From Cybelea sp963824595 (lineage in GTDB: Bacteria; Vulcanimicrobiota; Vulcanimicrobiia; Vulcanimicrobiales; Vulcanimicrobiaceae): a DNA stretch of 64,000 nucleotides. The translations under genes and the position numbers were made by a program. The notes below the pieces were generated by a model. It worked only from the letters and a program-made list of their open reading frames with translations. It made no database searches and was not told the origin of the DNA. Positions 42,918 through 51,901 of the stretch are shown here, in pieces. The stretch is from the NCBI GenBank assembly GCA_963824595.1, contig CAWGPY010000006.1, positions 1 to 64,000 on the forward strand, given 5' to 3'. Within the stretch, counting starts at the first letter, position 1. Each line of letters begins with the position of its first letter.

Positions 42918-44479
42918 TAGAATTGATACTGCAGGCCGAACGTGTTACGGCGCGAGGCGTGCGTGACGTCGCGCTGCCCGAAGAAGATCTCGGCCCCCGG
43001 AGCGAAGTGGAAGTTTCCGTACAGGTCGATCATCGGATAAGTCAGATCGTAGATGCGCGTCTCGAAGCCCAGGCCGTGCATCGGGGCGTACTGTCCCAGC
43101 ACGCCGATCTGCGAGTAGAGGACGCCGGCGCCCACGTGAAACGACCCCGAGTTCTTCTGCAGCAGCGCGTTCCAGGTGGTGTTGTTGCCGATGGCGTTCG
43201 CGCCGACGAGGATGCTGGTGCCGCCGTGCGGCAGCGCGACGAGGTTGATGTCGCCGAGCGGACCCTGGCTGCTGGTCAGGACCGGATTGAGCCCGGGATT
43301 GTGCTGCGGCGAGAGGCCGCTCAGCCGCACCTGCACCGCGATGAGGTTGCGCGCCAGCGTCGCGAGCTTCCCCTGCAGGCGCGCGCGCGCGGCGGGCGAG
43401 ACGCCCGACGTGCCCGGCGCGGGAGACGCTCCCGGAACGGCCGGATACGGCGTGCCGCCGGGCACGGTCACCGGGTAGGGCGTCGCGCCGGCGTCGACGC
43501 CGTAGACGGTGCTCGTGCCGCCGAGCTCGCCGAGCAGCGAGTTGGCTTTTTGCATGACCGCATCGAGGTTCGCGATCGTATTGCGCATCTGAGCCTGCGT
43601 CTGCGGGTCGCCGGTGACGGTGCGCAGGTCCTTCGTGAGTGCCGCGAGCGTCTGCGTCGTGTCGGCGATGCTCTGCGTCGTCGTTAGGATGTTGGCCTTG
43701 AGCCGCGGATCCGTCGCGAGATCCTGAAGCGCGCTCATCGAGCGGTTGAGCGCGACCGACGTCGCCTGGAACTGATCGAGCAGCACGCCGATCTTCTTCG
43801 AATCCGTCGTGGCGGCGTTGTTGAGCGTCGAGGAGAGCTCCACGACGTTCGCGCTGGCTTCGCTCAGGCTGCCCTGCAGGTTCTGACCCATCGCCAGCAG
43901 CTCGCCCGACAGGCGCTCCATCGAGGCCTTCGTGGTGACCGTGAGCGAGTTGGCGTTATTGAGGGTCTCCTGCAGCGTGTTGAGCAGCTTGGGCGTCTTC
44001 TGCTCGATCTGCGCCATCACGGTGTCGAACCGCTTCATCTCGCCCTGGCCCTGTTCGAGGAGGTCGGCGATCGTCGCGGTATTGCTGCCGCGCGGCTGGT
44101 CGGCGATCGGCAGCACTTGACGCGGAAGCAACGGCACTGGCGGCTTCTGGCGCGGCGGCACGATGATGAGCGACGGCGATCCCGTCAGCGGCGCTTGTAT
44201 GAGGAAGCGCGACGCGGCCGGCACGTCGATGTCGCGATTGACGGCCAGGATCACGTCCACGGTGTTGTCGGGCAGCAGCACGATGGAGTCGACCGATCCC
44301 ACGCCGACGCCGCTGAAGTAGACCAAGGCTCCCGGCGTCAGGCCTGCCGCCGATTGAAAGTGAACGCCGATTCGATAGCCGGTGTGGCGCGTTCCGAAAT
44401 CGGTGACGACGTAGAATATGCCGAAGAGCAGTAGCAGTGCGACGATCGCGAACGCGCCTACCTGTGCTTGCCTGGTCAT
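42917..44479 (-). CDS. mlaD: MCE-domain lipid-transport protein MlaD with C-terminal extension
   Basis: 520 aa. One N-terminal membrane helix (VGAFAIVALLLLFGIFYVVT), then an MCE domain (GVHFQSAAGLTPGALVYFSG to QAPLTGSPSLIIVPP). A long helical region follows, with TDSKKIGVLLDQFQATSVAL and similar repeats that would form a tunnel or needle. A Pro/Gly/Ala-rich linker leads to a terminal part of beta strands (GLGFETRIYDLTYPMIDLYG) ending FGLQYQF, like an outer-membrane barrel terminus. Carries phospholipid between membranes in diderms. Confidence 0.85.
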   Translation of the reverse strand: MTRQAQVGAFAIVALLLLFGIFYVVTDFGTRHTGYRIGVHFQSAAGLTPGALVYFSGVGVGSVDSIVLLPDNTVDVILAVNRDIDVPAASRFLIQAPLTGSPSLIIVPPRQKPPVPLLPRQVLPIADQPRGSNTATIADLLEQGQGEMKRFDTVMAQIEQKTPKLLNTLQETLNNANSLTVTTKASMERLSGELLAMGQNLQGSLSEASANVVELSSTLNNAATTDSKKIGVLLDQFQATSVALNRSMSALQDLATDPRLKANILTTTQSIADTTQTLAALTKDLRTVTGDPQTQAQMRNTIANLDAVMQKANSLLGELGGTSTVYGVDAGATPYPVTVPGGTPYPAVPGASPAPGTSGVSPAARARLQGKLATLARNLIAVQVRLSGLSPQHNPGLNPVLTSSQGPLGDINLVALPHGGTSILVGANAIGNNTTWNALLQKNSGSFHVGAGVLYSQIGVLGQYAPMHGLGFETRIYDLTYPMIDLYGNFHFAPGAEIFFGQRDVTHASRRNTFGLQYQF

Positions 44480-44525
44480 ACGGCGTATCTATTTCTCATC
44501 GGCGGAACAATGGCCTCGCTGAGCG

Positions 44526-45296
44526 TCAGATGGGGATCGGCCCGACTTCGGAGCCTTGCAGGAACTGCGTCACGATCGGATTCGTCGAGCTGCGGATGCG
44601 CGCCGCGGTGTCGTAGGCGATGATCGCGCCCTCGAAGAGCATCGCGATGTAGTCGGCCATCGCGAAGATCGATGCGAGATCGTGCGAGATCACGACCGCG
44701 GTTCCGTTGAGCTTCTCGCGCAAGCGCAGGATCGTATCGGTGATCAGGTTGGTGACGATCGGGTCGAGCCCCGTCGTGGGCTCGTCGTAGAGCACGAGGT
44801 CGGGGCGCGTGACGATCGCGCGCGCGAACCCGGCGCGCTTGAGCATGCCGCCCGAAAGCTCGGCGGGCAAGTCGTCGTAGGCGTGCGTCAGGCCCACGCT
44901 ATCCAGCGAGTCGACCACCGTGCGCCGGATCTCCGCTTCGGAGAGGGTCGTATGTTCGCGCAGCGGCAGCGCGACGTTCTCGCCGACGGTGAGGCTGTCG
45001 AGCAGCGCGGAGAACTGGAACGAGAGGCTGATCTTCTGCCGTACGCGATTGCGCTGCTCTTCGGTCATGTGGCAGATGTCGCGCCCGCGTACGTACACGT
45101 GACCCTCGTCGGGCAGCAGCAGACCGTCCAGCAGGCGCAGGATGGTCGACTTACCGGCGCCCGAGAGGCCGATGATGCAGGTGATGGCGCCGTCGACGAT
45201 GTCCAGGTTGCAGTTCTTGAGGATGACGCGATCGCCGAACGCGAGCGACACGTCCTCCATACGGGCGATGACCTTGCGACCGCTTCCGCCGTCCAT
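44526..45296 (-). CDS. mlaF: Mla ABC transporter ATPase
   Basis: 256 aa. Walker A GLSGAGKS, Q-loop SFQFSALLDS, signature LSGGM, Walker B LVLYDEPTTGLDP, H-loop VISHD. MlaF-like cytoplasmic ATPase powering the MlaE permease. The start overlaps the mlaE stop (ATGA); mlaD follows after 46 bp. Confidence 0.93.
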   Translation of the reverse strand: MDGGSGRKVIARMEDVSLAFGDRVILKNCNLDIVDGAITCIIGLSGAGKSTILRLLDGLLLPDEGHVYVRGRDICHMTEEQRNRVRQKISLSFQFSALLDSLTVGENVALPLREHTTLSEAEIRRTVVDSLDSVGLTHAYDDLPAELSGGMLKRAGFARAIVTRPDLVLYDEPTTGLDPIVTNLITDTILRLREKLNGTAVVISHDLASIFAMADYIAMLFEGAIIAYDTAARIRSSTNPIVTQFLQGSEVGPIPI

Positions 45297-46066
45297 CAGC
45301 CGAACAGCAGAAACGACATCACGAAGTTCGAAATGAAGATCAGGATGATGGCCAGCACCACGGCGCCCGTCGTGGATTGACCGACGCCGGCCGCGCCGCC
45401 GCGCGTCGAGAGTCCCTGATAGGCTCCCACCATCGCGATGATGATCGCGAAGACGAATGCCTTGACCACTCCCTTGAGCACGTCGGTGAAGCTGATCGAC
45501 TGCCGGACCGACGTCAGGAAGGCGTCGTACGAGATGTGGGCGTAGGTCTGGGCGATCCACGCGCCGCCGGCGATCGAGACGACGTCGGCGAAGATCGTGA
45601 GCAGCGGCAGCATGACCAGCAGCGCCGTGAGCCGCGGCACCACGAGAAAGCGGGGCGGCTCGAGGCCCATCGAGCGCAGCGCCTCGATCTGCTCGGTCAC
45701 GACCATCGAGCCGAGCTCGGCCGCGATGGCCGACCCGACGCGTCCGGCGACCACGACGGCGGTCAGCATCGGTCCGAGCTCGCGCACCGAGGCGTAGGCG
45801 ACCGCACCGCCCACGACGTTGGCGAACCCGTACGCGACCGCTTGCTGCGCCGACTCGAGCGAGATCACCATGCCGGTGAAGAGCGACGTGAGGATCACGA
45901 TGATGAGCGACTGTACGCCGAGCAGCGCGCACTGCGAGATCGTCTCGGTCACGCGGATGCGCAACCGCACCATGAAGCCCACGGACTCGGCCGACAGCAG
46001 CGTCAGGCCGCCGGCGTACTCGAAGAAGTTGACGGTCGCGCGACCGAAGCGGTCGAGGAGCCTCAC
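45296..46066 (-). CDS. mlaE: Mla ABC transporter permease
   Basis: 256 aa with about five membrane helices. The permease family segments TSLFTGMVISLESAQQAVAY, RELGPMLTAVVVAGRVGSAI and EQIEALRSMGLEPPRFLVVP are all present. Inner-membrane core of the lipid transporter with MlaF and MlaD. Coupled to the upstream helical protein (ATGA, 46063-46066). Confidence 0.94.
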   Translation of the reverse strand: MRLLDRFGRATVNFFEYAGGLTLLSAESVGFMVRLRIRVTETISQCALLGVQSLIIVILTSLFTGMVISLESAQQAVAYGFANVVGGAVAYASVRELGPMLTAVVVAGRVGSAIAAELGSMVVTEQIEALRSMGLEPPRFLVVPRLTALLVMLPLLTIFADVVSIAGGAWIAQTYAHISYDAFLTSVRQSISFTDVLKGVVKAFVFAIIIAMVGAYQGLSTRGGAAGVGQSTTGAVVLAIILIFISNFVMSFLLFG

Positions 46067-46401
46067 GAAGCCGCCTCGGCGTCGGCGAGTGCGGTCAGCA
46101 CGGCCTGCGTGCCCTCGATGCGCTTCACCGCCACTCCGCGCTCGGCCGTCAGGTTGAAGTGCACCTGGTTGACGCGTTCGAGTCGCTTGTCCACGTCGCG
46201 CAGACTCGCACGCGCCTCGCGGTCGAAGCCCTCGAAATACCGGCGGACCGCGCTGAAGTATTCCCGGCGGGTCGCATCGTCCACGTCTCCGCGCGCGATC
46301 GCCGCCTCCATCGCCCGCTGCGCGTGCTGCGTCGGCCGATGCGTGATGTGAAAGGCGCCGATGCGCGCCACGAGGTCGCCCAGCCGCTCGTCAACGGCCA
46401 T
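46063..46401 (-). CDS. Small helical protein between rph and mlaE
   Basis: 112 aa, charged and helical (ARGDVDDATRREYFSAVRRY, EARASLRDVDKRLERVNQVH), with no signal peptide. The ATG overlaps rph by 11 bp and its stop overlaps mlaE by 4 bp, so it is translationally coupled on both sides. No family recognised. Position suggests an accessory to the Mla system, but nothing in the sequence proves it. Confidence 0.7.
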   Translation of the reverse strand: MAVDERLGDLVARIGAFHITHRPTQHAQRAMEAAIARGDVDDATRREYFSAVRRYFEGFDREARASLRDVDKRLERVNQVHFNLTAERGVAVKRIEGTQAVLTALADAEAAS

Positions 46402-47131
46402 TGGCGGGCACGCTTGCGCCGAGTGCTGCCTCTTGCAGCTCGAAGAGCCGCCGGATTCCCGCTTCGGCGAGCGCCAGCAGCGCCTCGAGATCGCGCCGGT
46501 CGAAGGGCGACGCCTCGGCGGTTCCCTGCAGTTCCACGAAACGCCCGGCGTCGGTCATAAAGACGTTCATGTCCACGTGCGCCTGGCTGTCCTCGTCGTA
46601 GGCGAGATCGAGCAGCGGCTGACCGGCCACGATGCCGACGCTCGTCGCCGCGACCATCGCCGTCAGGGGCCAATGCGCGCGATCGCTCGGATCGAAACGA
46701 GTGCGCAGCGCGAGCGCCAGCGCCACGCAGGCGCCGGTCACGGCTGCGGTCCGCGTGCCGCCGTCCGCTTGGATCACGTCGCAGTCGAGCCACACGGTGC
46801 GCTCGCCGAGCTTCGCCATGTCGGTCACGGCGCGCAGCGCGCGCCCGATGATGCGCTGGATCTCCTGGGTGCGGCCGCCCAGCCGGCCCTTGGAGGCCTC
46901 GCGCTGCGTCCGCTCTTGCGTGGCTCGCGGGAGCATCGCGTACTCGGCGGTCACCCAACCGAGGCCGCGCCCCTTCATCCAGGCCGGGACGCGATCTTCG
47001 AGCGTGGCCGCACAGATGAGGCGCGTGTTCCCCACGCCGATCAGGACGCTGCCCTCGGCGTATTTGAGATAGCCCGGCTCGATCATCACGGGTCGAAGCT
47101 CGTCGTGCGCTCGCCGGTCGCTGCGGAGCAT
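46391..47131 (-). CDS. rph: Ribonuclease PH
   Basis: 246 aa, phosphate-dependent 3' exonuclease maturing tRNA ends. Motifs: GNTRLICAATLEDRVPAWMK, RATQERTQREASKGRLGGRT, IQADGGTRTAAVTGACVALA, MNVFMTDAGRFVELQGTAEA. Standard length. Its start codon shares a base with the glmS stop. Confidence 0.95.
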   Translation of the reverse strand: MLRSDRRAHDELRPVMIEPGYLKYAEGSVLIGVGNTRLICAATLEDRVPAWMKGRGLGWVTAEYAMLPRATQERTQREASKGRLGGRTQEIQRIIGRALRAVTDMAKLGERTVWLDCDVIQADGGTRTAAVTGACVALALALRTRFDPSDRAHWPLTAMVAATSVGIVAGQPLLDLAYDEDSQAHVDMNVFMTDAGRFVELQGTAEASPFDRRDLEALLALAEAGIRRLFELQEAALGASVPANGR

Positions 47132-48972
47132 TACTCGACGGTGACGGTCTTGGCGAGGTTCCGCGGCTGGTCGACGTCTTTGCCTTCGATGTCGGCGATG
47201 TGATACGCCAGCAGCTGCAAAGGGATCACGTTGACGATAGGCGAGAGCAGCTCGTCCACCTTCGGTACCCAGAAAACGTGATCGGCCACGCTCGCAACCT
47301 CCTCATCCCCGTGGTTCGCGACCACGATCACCGGAGCTTCCCGAGCCTTCGATTCCATGAGGTTGGAGATCATCTTCTCCCGCACGCGGTCGTCCGTGGC
47401 GATGCCGATCACCGGCACGGCGGAGTCGAGCAGCGCGATCGGCCCGTGCTTCATCTCGCCCGCGGGATAGCCTTCCGCGTGGATATACGAGATCTCTTTG
47501 AGCTTGAGCGCACCCTCGAGCGCGGTGGGGAAGTTGACGTACCGTCCGATGAACAGCACGCTCTGCGCCTTGCGCAGCTCGCGCGCGACCCTGCGAATCT
47601 CGTCGGACGTGTTGAGCACCAGATCGACGGCCGCGGGCAGCAGCCGCGTGCCTTCGCCGACCTCCCGGAGACGCCGTTCGTCGACCGTCCCGCGCAGGCG
47701 CGCGAGGTACAGCGCGAAGAGCGTCATCGCGGCGACCTGCGTGACGTAGGTCTTCGTAGCCGCCACGCCGATCTCCGGACCTCCGCGCGTGAACAGCACC
47801 CCGTCGGCGAGGCGCGTCAGGTGCGAGCCGAGCACGTTGCAGATCCCCAGAATGCCCGAGCCCGACGACTTCGCGATGCGCACCGCCTCGACGGTGTCGG
47901 CCGTCTCGCCCGATTGCGACATCGCGATCACGAGCGTGGTCGGATCGATCACCGGATCGCCGTACCGGAACTCGCTGGCGAGCTCCATCTCGACCGGCAG
48001 CCGAACGAGCGATCGAAGCAGGTACATTCCGACCAGGCCCGCGTGATACGCGGTGCCGCAGCCCGTGATGGCGATCTTGCTGAGGCCGCGCAGCCGTTCG
48101 GCGTCGATCTCGCCCAGCTCGGCGGCGAGGTGCACGCTGCCGGCGTCGTCGATGCGCCCGCTCAGGGTCTCCTTGATGACGTTGGGCTGCTCGAAGATCT
48201 CCTTGAGCATGAAGTGCTTGAAGCCGGTCTTCTCGGCCGAGCCGGCGTCCCACGAGATCGAGATGGGCTCGCGCTCGATGGGCGCGCCCGAGTAATCGGT
48301 GAGCCGGAACCCGTCGCGGCCGACGACGGCGATCTCGCCCTCCTGCATGATGATCTCGCGCCGCGTGTACGGCAGAATCGCGGGCGTGTCGGACGCGACG
48401 TACATCTCGCCGTCGCCGATGCCCACCACGAGCGGGCTCGCGCCGTTGCGAGCGAAGACCAGATGATCGGGGTCGTCGCTCGATATGACCCCCAGCGCGT
48501 AGGCGCCGCGCACCTCGGCAACGGTGCGGCGAACGGCGGCTTCGAGGTCGCCGTCGTAGTGCATCTCGATGAGGTGAGCCAACACCTCGGTGTCTGTCTG
48601 GCTGCTGAAGACGTGCCCGAGCTCGATGAGCCGAGCTCGAAGCGACGCGTAGTTCTCGATGATGCCGTTGTGCACGACCGCGATCCGCCCGCGGCAGTCG
48701 AGGTGCGGATGCGCGTTGGCATCGGTCGGCGCTCCGTGGGTGGCCCAGCGGGTGTGGCCCACCCCGACGGCGCCCGCGAGGGCATCGCCGTTGCTCAAGC
48801 GCTCGGCGAGCCGCGACAGCTTCCCCTCCGCCTTGGAGCCGGTCAGCTCGCCGTCCGCATCGATCACGGCGATGCCGGCGCTGTCGTACCCGCGGTATTC
48901 GAGGCGCCGCAGCGCGTCGAGGATGATCGGAACGCTATCGCGGTTGCCGATGTACCCGACGATTCCGCACAT
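47131..48972 (-). CDS. glmS: Glutamine-fructose-6-phosphate aminotransferase
   Basis: 613 aa. N-terminal Ntn glutaminase with catalytic Cys2 (MCGIVGYIGNRDSVPIIL), then two SIS domains (AMSQSGETADTVEAVRIAKS) and the C-terminal DQPRNLAKTVTVE. Makes glucosamine-6-phosphate, the substrate for the GlmM encoded at 27.5 kb. No glmS ribozyme is visible upstream; the gap to rpoZ is 6 bp. Confidence 0.97.
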   Translation of the reverse strand: MCGIVGYIGNRDSVPIILDALRRLEYRGYDSAGIAVIDADGELTGSKAEGKLSRLAERLSNGDALAGAVGVGHTRWATHGAPTDANAHPHLDCRGRIAVVHNGIIENYASLRARLIELGHVFSSQTDTEVLAHLIEMHYDGDLEAAVRRTVAEVRGAYALGVISSDDPDHLVFARNGASPLVVGIGDGEMYVASDTPAILPYTRREIIMQEGEIAVVGRDGFRLTDYSGAPIEREPISISWDAGSAEKTGFKHFMLKEIFEQPNVIKETLSGRIDDAGSVHLAAELGEIDAERLRGLSKIAITGCGTAYHAGLVGMYLLRSLVRLPVEMELASEFRYGDPVIDPTTLVIAMSQSGETADTVEAVRIAKSSGSGILGICNVLGSHLTRLADGVLFTRGGPEIGVAATKTYVTQVAAMTLFALYLARLRGTVDERRLREVGEGTRLLPAAVDLVLNTSDEIRRVARELRKAQSVLFIGRYVNFPTALEGALKLKEISYIHAEGYPAGEMKHGPIALLDSAVPVIGIATDDRVREKMISNLMESKAREAPVIVVANHGDEEVASVADHVFWVPKVDELLSPIVNVIPLQLLAYHIADIEGKDVDQPRNLAKTVTVE

Positions 48973-48978
48973 AGGCCG

Positions 48979-49251
48979 CTACTTGATCCCCTCGCGGGTC
49001 CGGCGATACTCGATCTTCCCCTCGGCGATCTCGTCGAGCGCGATCGAGACCGGTTTGTTCGGATTGATCGACTCGGCATCCACGAGCGGCTCGCTCGCGA
49101 AAAACTCGCGGCGATCGGTCGCCGGCAGCTGCTGGACGCGGATCCAGTTGTTCAGCTGGCGGGCGCGCTTGGTGACGATGTTGACGAGGCTGAACTTGGA
49201 ATCCGCGTGCTCGAGCAGCGCGTCCAGGTCGCCGAAAACGGATTTGCTCAT
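48979..49251 (-). CDS. rpoZ: RNA polymerase omega subunit
   Basis: 90 aa. Conserved SKFSLVNIVTKRARQLN near the N-terminus and the KPVSIALDEIAEGKIEYR block identify omega, which binds the beta' subunit. Lies 6 bp before glmS and 38 bp after gmk, the widespread gmk-rpoZ pairing. Confidence 0.9.
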   Translation of the reverse strand: MSKSVFGDLDALLEHADSKFSLVNIVTKRARQLNNWIRVQQLPATDRREFFASEPLVDAESINPNKPVSIALDEIAEGKIEYRRTREGIK

Positions 49252-49289
49252 TGGATGTTCGATCGTTTCCTTCCGTGTGCTGTTTGTTG

Positions 49290-49925
49290 TTACGACGTCT
49301 CGACCCGCCGGATCGAGTCGTCGGGGTATCGGTGGATGCGAAAGCGCTCCGCCTGCAGGATTGCGTCCAGGTCCCGCACCGCGTCTTCGGGGCGATCCTG
49401 TGCGTTGACCACGATGTAGTCGAACCTTCGGATGAACTTCATCTCCAGTTGCGCGATCTCGAGCCGCCGGGCGATCTCCTCGTTGGTCTCCGTTCGCCGG
49501 GCGAGCAGCCGCTCGCGCAGGTTCGAGAACCGGTCCGGTACGAGAAAGATCAACACCGCATCCGGATACGCCGCCTTGACGGCGAGCGCACCGTTGACCT
49601 CGGGCTTGACGATCACGTCGTAGCCCTCGCTGAGGCTACGTTCGACGTAATCGCGCGGCGTGCCGTAAAGGTTGCCGCCGTACTCGCGCCACTCCAAGAG
49701 GCCGCCGCCGTGGAGCCGCTCTTCGAAGTCCGTCTTCGAAACGAAGAAGTAGTGTTCTCCTTCGCGCTCCTCGGGGCGGCGCCCACGCGTGGTCGCCGAG
49801 ATCGAGTATCGGAGACTCGGGCGCCGCTGTCGCAACGCTTCGACGAGGGTGTCTTTGCCGGCCCCCGACGGCCCGGATACGACGAAGAGAAGACCCGGCC
49901 CCGTGATCAACCCTCTTCGATTCAC
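49290..49925 (-). CDS. gmk: Guanylate kinase
   Basis: 211 aa. P-loop VVSGPSGAGKDTL (Asp in place of the more usual Ser/Thr after Lys), SATTRGRRPEEREGEHYFFV for GMP binding, EWREYGGNLYGTP, and the lid region RRTETNEEIARRLE. Phosphorylates GMP to GDP. Operon head of gmk-rpoZ-glmS-rph. Confidence 0.94.
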   Translation of the reverse strand: MNRRGLITGPGLLFVVSGPSGAGKDTLVEALRQRRPSLRYSISATTRGRRPEEREGEHYFFVSKTDFEERLHGGGLLEWREYGGNLYGTPRDYVERSLSEGYDVIVKPEVNGALAVKAAYPDAVLIFLVPDRFSNLRERLLARRTETNEEIARRLEIAQLEMKFIRRFDYIVVNAQDRPEDAVRDLDAILQAERFRIHRYPDDSIRRVETS

Positions 49926-49966
49926 GCTCGGGGGCTTCGTAACCTAGCTAAGTAGCCGAGCGTTTC

Positions 49967-50404
49967 CTACATTGCGCAGAGCGCACGCTGCATGGCCTCG
50001 GTCACCGCGGGGTCGACGGGGACCCCCTCGGGACGCACGTACCGAACGCGGATCGCGCGCCCGTCGCGAACCGCGAAACCCACCTGCAGCGTGGTACCGC
50101 CGCCGCGCCGGAACGTCGCGACGGCCGCGAGTCCGGGGCAGGGCGCGAACGGAACGCTCGACTGCAGCTTCGCGCCCAGATCGCGAATCAGGGCGTCGAT
50201 GGTCACGCGCGACGCGAGGTCCTGACGCGTGCCGTCAAACGCGGCGCTCTGATACGCGTACTCCTGGCGGGCCGCTCCGCTTCCGGTGCTCCACCCATTC
50301 GGCACGCTGGGGTCGCTTTGCCAGCCCTTTGGACCCACGGGGGCCGAGCTGCAGGCTTCGATCAGCAGGGCTGCCGCTGCCAAGGCGATCGGGAATCTCA
50401 CCAT
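49967..50404 (-). CDS. Small lipoprotein of unknown function
   Basis: 145 aa from ATG 50404. Lipobox LLIEACSS. Mature part is short and mixed, with APCPGLAAVATFRRGGGTT and two Cys that could pair. No family recognised. Divergent from rqcH across 12 bp. Confidence 0.65.
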   Translation of the reverse strand: MVRFPIALAAAALLIEACSSAPVGPKGWQSDPSVPNGWSTGSGAARQEYAYQSAAFDGTRQDLASRVTIDALIRDLGAKLQSSVPFAPCPGLAAVATFRRGGGTTLQVGFAVRDGRAIRVRYVRPEGVPVDPAVTEAMQRALCAM

Positions 50405-50416
50405 AAGTAGGTTTTT

Positions 50417-51901
50417 ATGCTGACGGATTGGGTCCTCATCCATCGGCTCGCGCGCGAGGTCGAGCAACGATTGGCCGGGGCCCGGGCGGACGACGTAGGC
50501 CTGCTGCCCGACGGCCGCGTCGCCGTGCTCTTCCGGCGCCGGGGGACGGCGTCGCTGCTGGCAATCGATCCGTTCTCGTCGCCGCCCGTGGTCACGATCG
50601 AGGACGGCGAGCTCGGGATCGGGCCCGAGCCCGGCTTCGTGCGGGCGCTCGCGCGCGCGCTGCGCGGCATGCACCTCAAGAGCGTCTCCTCCCGCCGCGA
50701 CGACCGGCTAATGCGCCTGCGCTTCGCCGCGCGCTCGACGTTCGGCGTCGGCGAAGAGCTGGATCTGTACGTCGAGCTCGTGCCGCGCTACGGAAACGTG
50801 GTGTTGGCAAAGGGCGGCACCGTCGTGGCCGCGCTCAAGGAGTTCGGCGTAGCCGACAACGCGCGCCGGGCGGTCGCGGCGGGGATGCCCTACGCGCTGC
50901 CGCCGCTGCCGGAGCGCCCCGTCACGCTCGCCGCGCCGCAAGCGGAGCTCGCCGGCGACGAGCCGCTCTACGTCTACCGGCGCGCGGGGGTTCTCGCACA
51001 AGCCTACGTGACGGCCCTGCCCGGGTTCGAGGACGCCGAGCTCGCGCGCGAGGCGTCGCTGCTGGGCGTCTTTGCCGAAGTGCGCATCGCGCAGCTGCGG
51101 CGCCAAGGCGGCGAACGCAGTGCCGCCCGCCGGCGCGCGCTGCTCAAGCGGCTCGACGCGCGCGAGCGCAAGCTGCACGACGAGCTCGCCAAGCTGGCGC
51201 AGAAACGCGCGCGGGCCGATTCGCGCGCCGAGCTCCGCGCCGGCGGCGAGGAGATCTTTGCGACGCTGCACGAGCTGCCACTCGGCGAGCGCGACGCCGC
51301 CAAAGAACGCGCGGCGGAGCTCTTCGCGGAGTACAGGCGCCTTGCCAAGAGCGTGCCGCACGTCGACGCACGCCGGCGCAGCGTCGCCGCGTCGCTCGGC
51401 GCGGTCGAGATGCTGCGATGGGAGGCCGAGCGCGCCGGCGACGACGATCTCGCGGCCGTCGAAGCCGCGGCGGAGGAGCTGACCCCTCGGAGGCGGCGCG
51501 AGCCGGCCGCAGCGCCGAAGCGGCAGCGCAAGCGCGCGCCGCTCGAGTTCCGCACGCCCCAAGGATCGCGCATCGTCGTCGGGCGCTCGCCCGCGGAGAA
51601 CGCGGACCTCACCTTTCGGGTCGCACGCCCCAACGATCTGTGGTTTCACGCGCGCGGCGTTCCGGGCGCGCACGTGATCCTCGCGCGCGAGGATCAGGCG
51701 CCCCCGCCGGAAGAGGACGTGCGCGCGGCCGCGTCGCTGGCCGCGTTCCATTCCCGGGCCAAGGCCGCGACGTCCGTCGAGGTGGACTACACGCTGCGCA
51801 AGCACGTCCGCAAGCAGCGCGCGGCCCCGCCGGGCCTGGTCTGGTACACTCAGGCCCGAACCATCGCGGTGCCGCCGCAGCCGATGGAGGGAGCGCCTTA
51901 G
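50417..51901 (+). CDS. rqcH: Ribosome quality-control protein RqcH (NFACT/NEMF)
   Basis: 494 aa. NFACT-N at MLTDWVLIHRLAREVEQRLA and later ELDLYVELVPRYGNVVLAKG, with Asp-Arg in SSRRDDRLMRLRF where RqcH needs a DR pair. A coiled-coil middle follows (LLKRLDARERKLHDELAKLA), then NFACT-R with RVARPNDLWFHARGVPGAHV. It adds Ala tails to stalled nascent chains on 50S subunits. Stop overlaps the convergent sod stop by 4 bp. Confidence 0.9.
   Translation: MLTDWVLIHRLAREVEQRLAGARADDVGLLPDGRVAVLFRRRGTASLLAIDPFSSPPVVTIEDGELGIGPEPGFVRALARALRGMHLKSVSSRRDDRLMRLRFAARSTFGVGEELDLYVELVPRYGNVVLAKGGTVVAALKEFGVADNARRAVAAGMPYALPPLPERPVTLAAPQAELAGDEPLYVYRRAGVLAQAYVTALPGFEDAELAREASLLGVFAEVRIAQLRRQGGERSAARRRALLKRLDARERKLHDELAKLAQKRARADSRAELRAGGEEIFATLHELPLGERDAAKERAAELFAEYRRLAKSVPHVDARRRSVAASLGAVEMLRWEAERAGDDDLAAVEAAAEELTPRRRREPAAAPKRQRKRAPLEFRTPQGSRIVVGRSPAENADLTFRVARPNDLWFHARGVPGAHVILAREDQAPPPEEDVRAAASLAAFHSRAKAATSVEVDYTLRKHVRKQRAAPPGLVWYTQARTIAVPPQPMEGAP

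Noticed and set aside
48972..48979. glmS ribozyme upstream of glmS
   Set aside because: Only 6 bp lie between rpoZ and glmS, leaving no room for the ribozyme.
47200..49419. 739-codon plus-strand open frame opposite glmS and rpoZ
   Set aside because: Composition is Arg/Asp/His-rich and mirrors the antisense of conserved genes; no known domain.
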